Positions 1 through 10,990 of a stretch of DNA of 64,000 nt are shown piece by piece (position 1 is the first letter of the stretch; every line of letters starts with the position of its first letter). Position numbers and translations under genes: made by a program. The notes under the pieces are model-generated. The model saw nothing but the letters and a program-made list of their open reading frames with translations, was not told the DNA's origin and made no database searches. Source of the DNA: Epiperipatus broadwayi (Eukaryota; Onychophora; Udeonychophora; Euonychophora; Peripatidae); assembly GCA_028023455.1 (NCBI GenBank), contig JAQFVV010000042.1:5849922-5913921 (forward strand), given 5' to 3'.

Positions 1-883
1 ATTTAAATGTTAAAATTAAGTCGGGCGTGAATGGCTATATAGTTTGTAAAGTTATATTAAGGGAGGGTAATCTTAGGTTATTCATTTCGTAGTTGAATTG
101 GTTCAATGGATTGAATATATTTGTGTAATTAGTAGATGTAGTATGAGGTCCGCTACGGGCAGGATTATAGATATATGCCACACACCCTCTGTTTGCCTAT
201 GGATGGGTTTGTAAGTCGGCAGAAGACCGCAGTCCATTCCTATGGAGTTTTTTGTTTATTGATCTACTTGCCAACAGATGTCACATTCCTGTTGGTGGAG
301 AGTCAATCTCTTCTCTATTTCTACTTATTGTCCAGATGTACATTCCTGACAATATAGTATTTTGTGTTGTCGTATCATGCTACATTGAATACATGAATGT
401 ATCAGATGGATTTGTGCCAGTTGATTGCGAAATTTGTTGCCTAAGGTTAAATCAGGGAAGAATATTTTCTTTTCAAATGCAGACCTATGTAGTCCATTCA
501 TACTCGACCCTCTAAATAAATAGTAAACTCATTATTTGCAATCTACTTAAATTTAGAATTAAAGATCAATATAAAATTATAAACGTTAAATTTATTCCTC
601 AAAATTTAAATATTATTTTATATGTGCGTAAATAAATATTTTTCTGTGTTAATTTCTGGCAGTGGCTTTTATTATTTTTTTATATTTATATCTAAATTTA
701 TAGATTTTTATCTCTGCGTCTCCACTGAGCTAGTGACAATGGGCTAACGATCTAAATATGTAAATAAAGTGGAATCCTAACAGCGCGTATCTGCCTACTT
801 TATAAATTTTTCTAGGCTCAAATGCCTAGATGGCGCCCTTGGTAGTGCGGGGCGGTGCGATCTCCCACTTCATTTCGGTTATA
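1..883. other. Unassigned 5' segment
   Basis: There is no gene I recognise here. The two short overlapping reading frames between 175 and 515 lack any family motif and have ordinary AT-rich intergenic codon content. The stretch 720-870 is less AT-rich than its surroundings, with several CG-containing words (for example around 781-790 and 830-865), and abuts the large palindrome that begins near 884. It may be the outer part of the same repeat family, but the second copy at 28205-30840 does not match it by eye. Confidence 0.4.
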
Positions 884-3412
884 ATATATATATACACAAA
901 CTTTACTTTATCCCGTTCAATCTCTTAGTTATGTATAATTAATAAACTTTTAAAGGGAGAAAGTATATTTAAGGGACTTACGAATACTTTAATAAGAAAA
1001 ATATACTTATGATTACACTCCAGGCTAGTTTAATCTTTACTAACATAATAATTAAAGGGTGAAAGTTTGGATTTATAAGCCACATTTTATATTTACATTA
1101 ATTATTTACTAAATGACAAAATAATAACAAGCACAAAAGGTCGCCATTATTTATAAATTAGGGGTTCGAAACGGAACGCTAAATGATGCTATAATTAATA
1201 CAATACGAAGATTTTAAATAATACCTTCAAAAAGTATATATTTCATAACTAAATGCGCGCCATTTCGAGACAGGCATAATTAATAATAACTAAAATAAGG
1301 AAGAGAGAAATAAATATAACTGCAGTGATTAAGTTATATAGCAAAACAAGAAGTTAATAAAGGAAATTAACAAAAGTATGTCATTTATAGAATTGAAATA
1401 TTATTGATAAGACAATTTAGAAAGCGTTTACAATATAGTTAGCTAACCTGATTTTGAAGCAATAATGATTATTTTGAATTTTACACAGAGCTCTGTGATT
1501 TTAATAATTTTAAAACAGATACTCGAGCTGGAACGAAGGTAAGTTCTTTGGCGGCTTATGGCATCTTCTCTTTAGTTGGGAGACGATTTAAGATAGTATT
1601 CCTATAGCTGGAGTTGGGGTAGTTGAATTTGAACAAAGGTGAGTTCTTTTAACGGCTTATGGCATCTTCTATTTATTATAAGCTTGTTAAGGCAACGTTA
1701 GTAGTTGCTCCGGCCTTGGATGGATTATTAAAATATATAAATTATATAATTTTGATTCCGATTTCATTAATGAAATTTCTTATTAGGTATTATAAAATGT
1801 TATGGCTTAGCAGATGGTAACGGTATTATGATTTAATGATAACATCTTTTGTTGAAACAAATTCAATCAGTAAACTAGATTTTACTTTTACTCCAGGTGC
1901 GGTCACTAATTGATTTCTTGTTTACACAAAATTCCCATTTTTAATTATAAACCGATGACTTTTATTTTAAGTAGATATAAATAACTTTTAACATATTTTC
2001 TTTATATTGTTTATTTAAAAAAAAAGCAAATTTGACAGATCTTATAAAAAATACTTTAGTTTCAGTTATATCTATTAAACTTTAAATCAGAAAACCGTAA
2101 ATATATTATAAAGAAAACATTTTACATTATTTTTATTTAATCTTAAATATTATATGTACAAATCATTATGCCATAATTTCATGGTTTAAATTATCCATCC
2201 ACATACAAATATAAAATTTAGAATTTTTTATATTTACGGTTTTCTGATTTAAAGTTTAATAGATATAACTGAAACTAAAGTATTTTTTTATAAGATCTGT
2301 CAAATTTGCTTTTTTTAAAATAAACAATATAAAGAAAATATGTTAAAAGTTATTTATATCTACTTAAAATAAGTCATCGGTTTATAATTAAAAATGGGAA
2401 TTTTGTGTAAACAAGAAATCAATTAGTGACCGCACCTCGAGTAAAAGTAAAATCTAGTTTACTGATTGAATTTGTTTCAACCAAAGATGTTATCATTAAA
2501 TCATAATACCGTTACCATCTGCTAAGCCATAACATTTTATAACACCTAATAAGAAATTTAATTAATGAAATCGGAATCAAAATTATATAATTTATATATT
2601 TTAATAATCCATCCAAGGCCGGAGCAACTACTAACGTTGCCTTAACTAGCTTATAATAAATAGAAGATGCCATAAGCCGTTAAAAGAACTCACCTTCGTT
2701 CAAATTCAACTACCCCAACTCCAGCTATAGAAATACCATCTTAAATCGTCTCCCAACTAAAGAGAAGATGCCATAAGCCGCCAAAGAACTCACCTTCGTT
2801 CCAGCTCGAGTATCTGTTTTAAAATTATTAAAATCGCAGACCTCTGTGTAAAATTCAAAATAATCATTATTGCTTCAAAATCAGATTAGCTAACTATATT
2901 GTAAACTCTTTCTAAATTGTCTTATCAATAATATTTCAATTCTATAAATGACATACTTTTGTTAATTTCCTTTATTAACTTCTTGTTTTGCTATATAACT
3001 TAATCACTGCAGTTATATTTATTTCTCTCTTCCTTATTTTAGTTATTATTAATTATGCCTGTCTCGAAACAGCGCGCATAGTTACGAAATATATACTTTT
3101 TGAAGGTATTATTTAAAATCTTCGTATTGTATTAATTATAGCGACATTTAGCGCTCCGTTTCAAACCCCTAATTTATAAATAATGGTGACCCTTTGTGCT
3201 CGTTATTATTTTGTCATTTAGTAAATAATTAATGTAAATATAAAATGTGGCTTGTAAATCCAAACTTTCACCCTTTAATTATTATGTTACTAAAGATTAA
3301 ACTAGCCTGGAGTGTAATCATAAGTATATTTTTCTTATTAAAGTATTTGTAAGTCCCTTAAATATACTTTCTCCCATTAAAAGTTTATTAATTATACAAA
3401 TAGTTTGTGTAT
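884..3412. repeat. 2.5-kb palindrome made of two ~1.2-kb inverted arms
   Basis: The left arm (about 884-2105) is repeated in reverse complement as the right arm (about 2229-3412), around a 123-bp unpaired centre. Matching landmarks include CACAAACT at 895 against AGTTTGTG near 3402, CTCCAGGCTAGTTTAAT at 1018 against ATTAAACTAGCCTGGAG near 3296, and AAAACCGTAAATATA at 2091 against its complement at 2229. The arms differ by scattered substitutions and small indels; the right arm lacks about 25 bp present in the left arm near 905-930. No transposase or reverse transcriptase reading frame is visible. The same sequence occurs once, not palindromic, at about 29150-30660, so this looks like two copies of one repeat joined head to head. 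It could be a foldback element, or the product of an inverted duplication of a single insertion. Confidence 0.85.
1525..1672 (+). repeat. 100-bp-period internal duplication in the palindrome arm
   Basis: A block reading GAACGAAGG followed by a GTAAGT or GTGAGT word, TTCTTT and GGCTTATGGCATCTTCT occurs at 1531 and again at 1631. It is mirrored in the right arm around 2660-2800. The related copy at 29765-29880 also carries two versions. GAAGGTAAGTT resembles a splice donor, but no reading frame leads into it, so I treat it as a repeat subunit. Confidence 0.6.
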
Positions 3413-3429
3413 ATATATATATTCCCGTC

Positions 3430-4165
3430 AGTAGCATATATGTATTTCTCATGCTACTGAAGAGTTGGCTCTTTTAATCAAGCTGACAAAACTAGTGTTC
3501 ATTTAATGTATGGTATTTAATTTATAATATACTTCGGCTTGGCGGATGTGAAATTTAGCAATATTTTATCATTGTGCTGTTTTATATATATATATAAGAT
3601 GGAGCCACTTTATTATTATATTTTACTTGTGTGTAGCTTATTAGTAAAATCTTTATAGCCAACTCTACCTCCATAATATGCAATCTTCGGCATTGAACAA
3701 AAGCATTCTTGAAAACCTGTTCGATCTAAAGCTATCTGTAAGGCTTTATATGCCCATATTTAATATCTGAATTTATCATAATCAGATGTATTATTAAACT
3801 TCACTCCAGACTTGGTTTGATTACATGTATAATAGCCACTCGAACTGATGATGAAAGGGCATAACTAATAAGTGGAATGTAGTGATTTATTATATAGCAT
3901 AAAATTAGCGCAATTAAATAATAGCCACAAATTTATTTTGCTAAATGGCCTAGAGTAATATTGTTTAGTAAATAAAATGCCTGCGTGCATTATCCAACGC
4001 TAAGTAATAGGTTATTTCAAGTATACATGAAATTGTCAATAAATATAATTCATCATATATCAGTTTCTGTCTCATTAAATCAATCCAATTCACTAATTGA
4101 CCATAGCTATTCATTAGTAAAGCCCCTATTAATAATAAATTTTGTCTTTGGAATGTCTCTAGTTT
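3430..4165. repeat. Flank of the large repeat family (inverted relative to the 28.2-29.1 kb copy)
   Basis: This segment matches the reverse complement of about 28205-29125 over its whole length. Shared words include GAGTTGGCTCTTTT, CTTCGGCTTGGCGGATGTGA, GATGGAGCCACTTTATTATT, CAGTTTCTGTCTCATTA and GGAATGTCT. The other copy carries a 186-bp insertion at the point corresponding to 3601-3609, so this copy is the empty site. A 67-codon reading frame at 3985-4188 lies inside and has no recognisable motif; I regard it as noncoding repeat. Confidence 0.8.
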
Positions 4166-4262
4166 TGAAAGAAGGGGGAAAAAATTAGCTTTTTTTTTAA
4201 AAAAAAAAACAGATTTTCGTAAAAATTACATTTTTTTTAATTTAAGGAAAAAAAAACACTTT

Positions 4263-4492
4263 TAGAGTAAATAATTAAAAAAAAAGATCGATTTTTAAAT
4301 TTAGAATTGACTTATAGATTAATAAAATATTTTATGAATAATTATGAGGATTTCTAAGCGATAATTTTAGCGTACTTTCGTGAGTAAATCTATGATGCCA
4401 TTCAAGCGGCCATAATAGAAAATTTCACCACTCGACTTATATATAACATTTTGATAGAGTAAATAATTTAAAAAAAAGGATCGATTTTTAAA
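4263..4492. repeat. Conserved ~145-bp repeat end flanked by a ~38-bp direct repeat
   Basis: The word TAGAGTAAATAATT followed by an A-run and GATCGATTTTTAAA occurs at 4263 and again at 4455, 192 bp apart. Between the copies, 4310-4454 resembles 30665-30840: both contain the order TTAATAAAA, ATTATGAG, ATTTCT, TAGCGT, GATGATGC or TGATGCCA, and CTCGACTTATATATAACATTTT. The direct repeat may be a tandem duplication or an unusually long insertion-site duplication around the conserved piece. Confidence 0.55.
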
Positions 4493-4679
4493 AAAAAAAA
4501 AAATTTAAAAATACACCCATTTATAAAACTGTAAAATAGCATGTGATACTATTAAGTTTGAAAGAATATTTAGAGTTGTAGCTTCTTAATTATTCACACC
4601 TGTACATTATATGCCATTCATATTTTTAGTATGTATATAAACTCTATCAGTGCGTAGTTTTTCCGTGTAACCGTGGAGA

Positions 4680-4990
4680 AACAGCGCCACATAGTGGGCT
4701 AGAATCTTGGTAGTCACTGTTAGCAGAAGACACATAAGCTAGATGTGTTTACGGCATTCAGCGCCACCTAGGTTCTTGGTATCTGCTGGTAGCAGATGAT
4801 GTAAGCTAAATGGGCTTACTCACTGCAACCAGTGCCACCAAGCGAGCAGCTTTGCTGCCAGCCAGCTGGTGGAATGTTCCTGTGCTTACGCATTGTGAAC
4901 AGCGCCACCTTTCGGCTGGAATTTGCAATGCTGCATTTGGGGCCCCTACTCTAAGTATTTCTGTGGTTGACCCGACCAGCGCCACTGGTG
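4680..4990. repeat. Degenerate five-unit tandem array, 70-77 bp period
   Basis: The core CAGCGCCAC(C) recurs at 4682, 4759, 4830 (CAGTGCCACC), 4900 and 4977, with spacings 77, 71, 70 and 77. Upstream of each core lies a related TTTAC or CTTAC...CATT...AAC word. The array is visibly richer in G and C than its surroundings. Reading frames cross it on both strands (4810-5061 forward, 4806-4997 reverse), but they follow from the repeat and show no family signature. Confidence 0.7.
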
Positions 4991-5191
4991 GCCACATGGG
5001 TCAAAAGTCACAAGTACCAAAGTTTTATATTCTTGTAGTTAAAAACTACTTTCAGAATTAAACAAAAAAACATACACAAAAATTTTAATTTTGATTAATT
5101 AATTTTTAATACGAAAACAGATCATAATAAATGCTAAATGTTAAAACAGTATAGCAATGCTATAACAATCATATAAATTAAGTAAAATGAT

Positions 5192-6051
5192 CAGAGGCGG
5201 ATCAAGCCAAGTGGGGGCCTCCAAGTGGTAAAAATTTCAGGGCCCTCAAACTCAAGTTAGAAAAAAAAGAAGTCAAGACAACTCTCATTAAGTTATTAAC
5301 AAAAAAGAAAAGTAATCAAAAATTTCATACTGTAACACATTTAATGAATTTATTAGAAAACATATTTTTTACATGAATTTCCAATTTCCATCTTGCTTTA
5401 TTTCTTGCAAATTCAACAATTATTTTTGCAATGTCGATTGATTTAAAACTTCCTGCTCTATATACAGAATGGTCATATTATTTAACCTTTCTTCTCCCAT
5501 AGTACTCCTTAAATAATTTTTTACACGTTTTAAAAACAGAAAACTGTCCTTCTCCTGACGCACTAGATGAGGGAATTGTTAAAAAAAAAAAAATTTCAAT
5601 AATATTTCAACATTTGGAAATGTGCAAGATATTTCCTTGGCATTAAGATGTTAAAAAAATTTCATTTTTACCTGTATTCAATCAAAATATACTGTAAAAA
5701 AAACTCTCTGGAGATAAATCAGATTCAGGAAAACAGCAGAATTTATTTACAATACTTTTTCAAAAGCAGAGTATTTAAATTTAAATCAAATTATTTTGGG
5801 AGGGGTCAAATTTTTTGTGTAATTAAAAAAATATATATATTTACTTAATTTGGGCCTATTTATGCTATACTAGTTAGAATCTCACCAAAACTCAAATAAA
5901 TTCCCTTCAAACGCTTAAATAATACTGCATTATAGGGGGATTGATTGCAAACAAAAAAAAAATTCCCCTCGAATCCTAATGAAAAAGACATTTTAAGACC
6001 GCGAGACCCTTAGTATTCCGGGACTCCACACAGTCACTTAATCCGCCTCTG
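5192..6051. mobile_element. hAT-superfamily DNA transposon remnant, 860 bp, with intact target-site duplications
   Basis: The ends are terminal inverted repeats: CAGAGGCGGATCAAG at 5192 and CTTAATCCGCCTCTG ending at 6051. They are flanked by a perfect 8-bp duplication AAAATGAT (5184-5191 and 6052-6059), the hallmark length for hAT. The CAGAGGCGGAT end is typical of hAT elements related to ZMYM-type transposases. Reverse-strand coding debris of the C-terminal dimerisation domain lies inside (5370-5578). At 860 bp it is far shorter than an autonomous hAT, so it is an internally deleted copy. The clean duplications suggest it is not ancient. Confidence 0.92.
5370..5578 (-). pseudogene. hAT transposase C-terminal dimerisation domain, frameshifted
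   Basis: Reverse-strand reading from 5578 gives IPSSSASGEGQFSVFK. It then shifts frame to read KNYLRSTMGEERLNNMTIL and then a YIEQEVL-like stretch, and near 5385 it reaches an ARWKLE-like stretch. The order S-x-S-x-E, then a NYLRSTMxxERLNN block, is the conserved hAT dimerisation region of ZMYM1-like and related transposases. At least two frame changes and a stop make it dead. The upstream catalytic region is missing. It fixes the element's coding strand as minus and supports the hAT assignment from the element ends. Confidence 0.8.
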
Positions 6052-6059
6052 AAAATGAT

Positions 6060-7559
6060 GCTGCTTTAATTCTTTGACCAATTATAAAATTGAAATTAAT
6101 ATCAATGTCGTACTTAATGCTTTAATTAAGAAGTAAATAAGTTTGAATATAGTAAACCTGAAAAATACAAATTACGATCAGATATAATCAAATTCAGTTA
6201 TCTATAAGAGATAACATGGCATGAAATAAAAATAGTATGTAAAATATGAATTCTCCATGATACTGTGTTTGAGATTTGTGCTGTTTTAATCATACAAATA
6301 TATGACCCGAGTAAAACTGTTAAATATACTAAGGGTTAAAAATAAGATTATAGGCAATTACAGACTATAAAAAATTGTTACACTGACATTTTTCACATTA
6401 GTTTCTTTTTTAAAAAATTTGGATTATTGTAATGTATAGCTACACAAAATTTTATTGGGTAAGATTCTGAATTCTTTTTGTTATATTTATAATGCAATAA
6501 AACACCCATAATATGTGATTTTTCACTAATCCATGGCTATTAAAGTTACAATTATATATTATTAAATTTATTAATAATATACATTGTGATTTTTATCTTA
6601 TTTAGCTAGCTAGAAAAATAACATTTTATTTATAAAAAGAATATTTTTATTTATTGTAAAGTATGTTTAAAAAATTAAGTGTTTAATTTAATAAGTGATT
6701 ATCTTACTTAGCTTGTTGTACTAAATGTTATAAAGTTTGAATATTAAGTATTAATTTAAACTTTGGATTACTTTTTGAGATATTAAATATAAAATTCAAA
6801 GTATAAATAACATACAGAAAAATACAATTATACAAGTTACAACTAGTGTACAATAAATGACAATTATAATTTGATGAGCTCCAACATTTAAAAGAGATTA
6901 CTGGACAGGATAAAATGAAAAACGTAGTAAACATTCTCTGCTTATTAGCAGGAATTTAAAAATCATATACTAGATAGCATTGATTCTACATTTGAAGGTA
7001 AGGATTATGAGAAAAAAGGATGGCATTTGAAAACAGTAGATTAAACTTAAATCAAAACTATGTTCTTGACATGATTTTAATATCTTTATTTGTAAGTTTA
7101 AGAAGAGTATTTAGTTAATACAGAAAACGGGGAATTTTTTTTTTTAAAAAAAGGTAATAAAATATCTAAAAAAAGAAGAAACCTAACATATATAAACATC
7201 TTGTATGTATAAAAAATCAAGTTTATCTTGCTGATATTCATGTAATAAACTTATTAATGAATATACCAGTTAGCAGACAACTATTAATAAATAATTTAAT
7301 GAAATACATAAAATGTAGACATACATAAACAAAATAAATTTATATTTTTTCTTCTTCTTCCCAATCTTCAATGCATTGGTTTTAGTAACAACCATAATTA
7401 ATAACTCCTTTTATTTATAGTTTATTCAATTCAACATACTGTTTCTACATTTAATTTTATTCTTTTCCCTTAGTTTCAATTGTCCAGCAGTCTTTGTGAG
7501 AGCTACAAAACTATTTAAATACACATAATTCTTATTTCCAAATATACAAATATATGTAC
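6060..7559. other. No recognisable feature
   Basis: This is plain AT-rich intergenic DNA. The 68-codon reverse frame at 6728-6934 is rich in Phe, Ile, Asn and Tyr, as expected by chance at this composition, and has no motif. Confidence 0.6.
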
Positions 7560-7924
7560 TAAGGCATACACTTCTATATTTGATCTTAATTATATATATA
7601 TATTTAATACTAATTATGACATTATTTTATAGTATATAATTTTTATACTTTTACATATCCTATATTTATTTGACCAATTTTACATTTATTTTTTTAATTT
7701 TATATTTCTTAATTTTTATTTTCTATAATTATTTAATTTCATCTATTTTTAATTTAATTTAAATTTATGTACTTAAATATATTTAAAACCACTAAATATC
7801 ACATGACTATGGTTATTAAAGTACCAAAGACACCAAAATGTATGGGTACTGAATTATAAGTTAATGAGCTTGGATTGAAAATATTGTCTTTTCAATTTTA
7901 TTCTCATAGTTTTGTAGTTAAGTA

Positions 7925-8135
7925 GAGATAAAAGGTAGCTGCTGGAGGGTTGCATTAGATCCTAAGATCTAGATGCAGTCCTCTCAGATCCCAGGCTTCT
8001 CACTGACGAAAGCCACAAGCTAGAAACTAGTCTGGGAATATTGGATGAGTAGGCACTAGATAGGGATTTTAGCCTTCTGGCATCCATTGATTACTCTGGC
8101 TTGCACTGAATGGCACTACAGTATGGAGAGTTTTT
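7925..8135 (+). mobile_element. Palindromic MITE family 'GGATGAGTAGG', copy 1
   Basis: Recurring words are ACAAGCTAGAAACTAGTC, TATTGGATGAGTAGGCACTAGAT, CTTCTGGCATCCATTGATTA and GTATGGAGAGTTT. The same series is present in opposite orientation at 10835-10990 and as a two-armed copy at 12905-13180. No reading frame is present. It interrupts the left arm of the 7.6-11.4 kb palindrome. The two-armed copy shows that the family folds on itself; this copy has mainly one arm. Confidence 0.7.
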
Positions 8136-8449
8136 CCTGTTTTAAATAATATAATTCTTAATTTTTGATTTTTTAATTTTTATATTTTTAAAATTATCTA
8201 TCTTCTTAATACTTTCTCTCAAACTGTTATAAACTTTAAAATTGTTTAATTATTTTTACTCTATAATTTCCTCCATATTTATTTTTTGTAATTCTTTTTA
8301 CTTATTTATCTAAATTAATATTATCAATTTATATTATTTTTTGTTTTATTAAATTAATAAATTTTTTATACATAAACCTTTATTTAAATTTTGATTAATT
8401 TAATTAATATTGTTTCTTTAATATTTCTTTTTTATTATTAGTATAGTGA

Positions 8450-9278
8450 CATCCTGGCCAAACTGCAGTTCACAAGCTACATGAAGCTCTTTAGATGATA
8501 CGGTTCTCATGAAACTTGAAATAAAATCATGATATATCATTTTTATTATCATGGTGTAGTTACATTTCATTTTGAAACTATATAAGTTTTATTCTTTTGC
8601 AGTAGCAATTCAATAATTGTTTACGACCATAAACTTCTATGATTTTATCATTTTTTGGAAATGTAACACATTATTTGAAATTGACTATTGTTTTTGCTTG
8701 GACTTTATCCAGTGATGTTGTTACTCTTTATACAGTTTTAATTTAAATGTCATCGAGTATGTTATTCTACTTTGACGACTTTTGAAAATCAATTTCTTCC
8801 ATTAATTTAATCAAGCAATACAAGTAATTATTTTTAATTTACATTCAGAAATATAAAGAATTATTTTGCCATAAGTATCCTCATTTAAAAGAAGCTGCTT
8901 GTAAACTAATATCAAATTTTGTGACAATATATTCTAGTGAATCATTATACTCAACAATAAAGTTTGTAAAATCAAAATATCATGACAACTATTGAAAGAA
9001 CATCTTATGGACCAACTGCTGTTTTGTTAACAAATTATAAGCCAAATTTTAATGTTCTTGCTAATCAGATACAATCATATATGAATATTTTTTATTGATT
9101 TTGTTCCCACTTATAATGTTCTCTTGATTTTTTGTGCAATTAATAAACCTTAATAAAAAAAAATAAAAAAAATTAAATATTTCCTTCTGTTGAATACTTC
9201 AAATATGTAATTATGGTTCTTGAATATATCATAATTTGAACACATGACTCCTGCAGACATAAAGTTTGGCCACCCCTG
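8450..9278. mobile_element. hAT (CAGGGGTGGCCAAAC-type) remnant, ~830 bp
   Basis: The left end CATCCTGGCCAAACTGCAG at 8450 and the right end CTGCAG...AGTTTGGCCACCCCTG ending at 9278 form the inverted ends common in Charlie-like and GTF2IRD2/ZBED-like hAT elements. The flanks GTATAGTG and GTATATCA are only a partial 8-bp match, so the target duplication is eroded. The interior carries a forward-strand transposase C-terminal fragment (8849-8995) and less readable debris upstream from about 8640. It occupies the centre of the larger palindrome. Confidence 0.8.
8849..8995 (+). pseudogene. hAT/ZBED-like transposase C-terminal fragment
   Basis: This is an open stretch of 48 codons ending in TGA. 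It includes LFCHKYPHLKEAACKLI, then SNFVTIYSSESLYSTIKFV and KSKYHD. The pattern of a hydrophobic helix, then a (Y/T)YxxExxxS-like turn, then a basic MKFVKSKYR-like motif, is the dimerisation region of hAT transposases of the GTF2IRD2/ZBED type. In intact proteins an LTDEHL-like segment follows; here a stop comes directly after the motif and the next bases show only decayed similarity. The catalytic domain is not recognisable upstream. It is dead. Confidence 0.75.
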
Positions 9279-9838
9279 GTATATCATTTTTGTGCTAAAG
9301 ATCTATACACATATATATAATAAAAATAGGCCATAATTTAAAAAAAGATAATATAAAAATGATATGCTATACTAATAAAAAAAGAGAAATATTAAAAAAG
9401 CAATAGTAAATTAAAAAAAATTAATCCAAATTTAAATAAAGATTTAGGTATAAATATCTAATAAAATAAAAAAATAATAATATAAATTGATAATAATAAA
9501 ACAATAAATACAAAAATAGTTACAAAAAATGTGGAGGGGATCATAATATAGAGTAAAAATAATTAAAAAAATTTAAGTTTATAACAATTTAGCAGACAAA
9601 GTACTAAAAATTAATCAAAAAAAATATAAAAATTTAAAAAATCAAAAATAAAGCATATGATTTAAAGCAGCGGTCGGTAACCAGTGGTCCATGATGTAAT
9701 TTTAATGGTCTGCAAAAAAATTCAGATATTTAAATTCATTAAGCTCATTCAATAAAATTTTTAAATAAAAAACAAATTTTGTTTAAGCTGTATAAAAAAT
9801 AGAACAAGATAATTATTTGCTGATTTGTTACAAAATAC

Positions 9839-10746
9839 GGTAATACAGCATTGATTGATCCACACCATAAGATGGCGCTGTTGCTAGTGAAAAACTAATA
9901 GATATAACGTTACTGGGCTGATTTGATTATTATTTTGCAATGTTACCGTGGTTTTTTTTTTTTTGGACCATATTTTCTTTTTTTTTTAAATAAATAGATT
10001 TTTAAATATTTTTTTTAATACGTTTTGTAAAAACCTTTTTTTTTCTTTATTTTTTTTGTAAAACTTGTTGTTTAACAAAATTGGATTGCAGTCTTTTTTT
10101 TTTTTTAAAGTAACTTTTTTTTTTTTTTCGCTTTTGATTACGGTCTTTTTTTTTAAAGTAACTTTTATTTTTTTTGGCTTTTTACTTTCATTAAACTACC
10201 ACAAAGGCATTCTTCTGGGTGAGAAGAATATTTCTCTGTTGAAGAAAGGCCACCGCATCTGCTTCTGTAGTCTGCCATTGAAATGTTTTGATCTCGAAAA
10301 AGTGTCGGAAAGTGTGCGACTTGATCGTGAACTTTGCCAAATTGTGACTAACACTCATTAACTGAATTCTGACCCCTGACAATGAAACTAGGGGCGTTTG
10401 GAAAATCGTTACAATTTTTACGAACGAAAATAAAAAAAAATACATCGAAGCCAAAAAAAAAAAAAAACGTTATAATATAGTTTTCGACATTCAAAATACA
10501 AAAACCTTCACATCATACGCTGTACAATAGTTAAGAGTAATGTCTATATAGAGTCTTGCATACTCGTCGCTAATAATGTTCAACATACTAGAGATGTTGG
10601 GGTAATGGGTGCACTTCAACATCTTAGCGGTTGAACAGTTTACTAGGCCGTAAGATCTATGAGTGGCCTTGTAAACAGCATATTTATATGCTTTAGTGTA
10701 GAAACAGCGCCATCTTATGGCATGGATCAATCGATGCTGTATTACC
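9839..10746. mobile_element. Nested DNA element with ~50-bp terminal inverted repeats, possibly Merlin-like
   Basis: GGTAATACAGCATTGATTGA, then CATAAGATGGCGCTGTT, begins at 9839. The complement, AACAGCGCCATCTTATGG then TCGATGCTGTATTACC, ends at 10746. Ends beginning GG and a possible 7-8 bp duplication (CAAAATA left, CAAAACA right) would suit the Merlin/IS1595 group. The interior has a weak IS1595-like peptide on the reverse strand (10191-10454), plus a run of T-tracts at 9950-10170 that look like expanded homopolymers. The ends are solid; the superfamily is a guess. Confidence 0.6.
10191..10454 (-). pseudogene. Possible Merlin/ISXO2-like transposase N-terminal fragment
   Basis: This is an 87-codon reverse-strand frame. 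Its middle reads FQWQTTEADAVAFLQQRNIL. A segment with D-A-(V/I)-x-F-L-Q-(Q/E)-R followed by a hydrophobic residue is common just before the zinc-ribbon of eukaryotic ISXO2/IS1595-type transposases. The expected Cys pairs and the catalytic region are absent, because the frame runs out into T-tract sequence. The assignment rests on one short motif and on the GG-starting ends around it; an unrelated chance frame is possible. Confidence 0.35.
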
Positions 10747-10834
10747 CGCAAAACAGCTACCTCAAAGGGTCTAATTAGCTCCTACTCGGTCAGCGGCATA
10801 GAAGTTCTTTACATGTTACAGTGATATCACTGGA

Positions 10835-10990
10835 GCCAAGAATTAGTAAAATAATTTTAAAGGAAGACCAGAAGTCTTCATACAGTATTATCACTCAGTG
10901 CAAGCCAGAGTAATCAATGGATACCAGAAGGCTTGTGCATAAAATCCCCATCTAGTACCTACTCATCCAATATTCCCAGACTAGCAAATG
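10835..10990 (-). mobile_element. Palindromic MITE family 'GGATGAGTAGG', copy 2 (inverted)
   Basis: This is the reverse complement of the 7925-8135 copy: CACTCAGTGCAAGCCAGAGT, AATCAATGGATACCAGAAGG, then TACTCATCCAATATTCCCAGA. It is probably a solo arm. It lies inside the 9668-11156 hAT element, so it inserted after that element did or moved with it. Confidence 0.7.

Noticed and set aside
4806-5061. Overlapping frames on both strands (63 and 83 codons)
   Set aside because: They are by-products of the 70-77 bp GC-richer tandem array.
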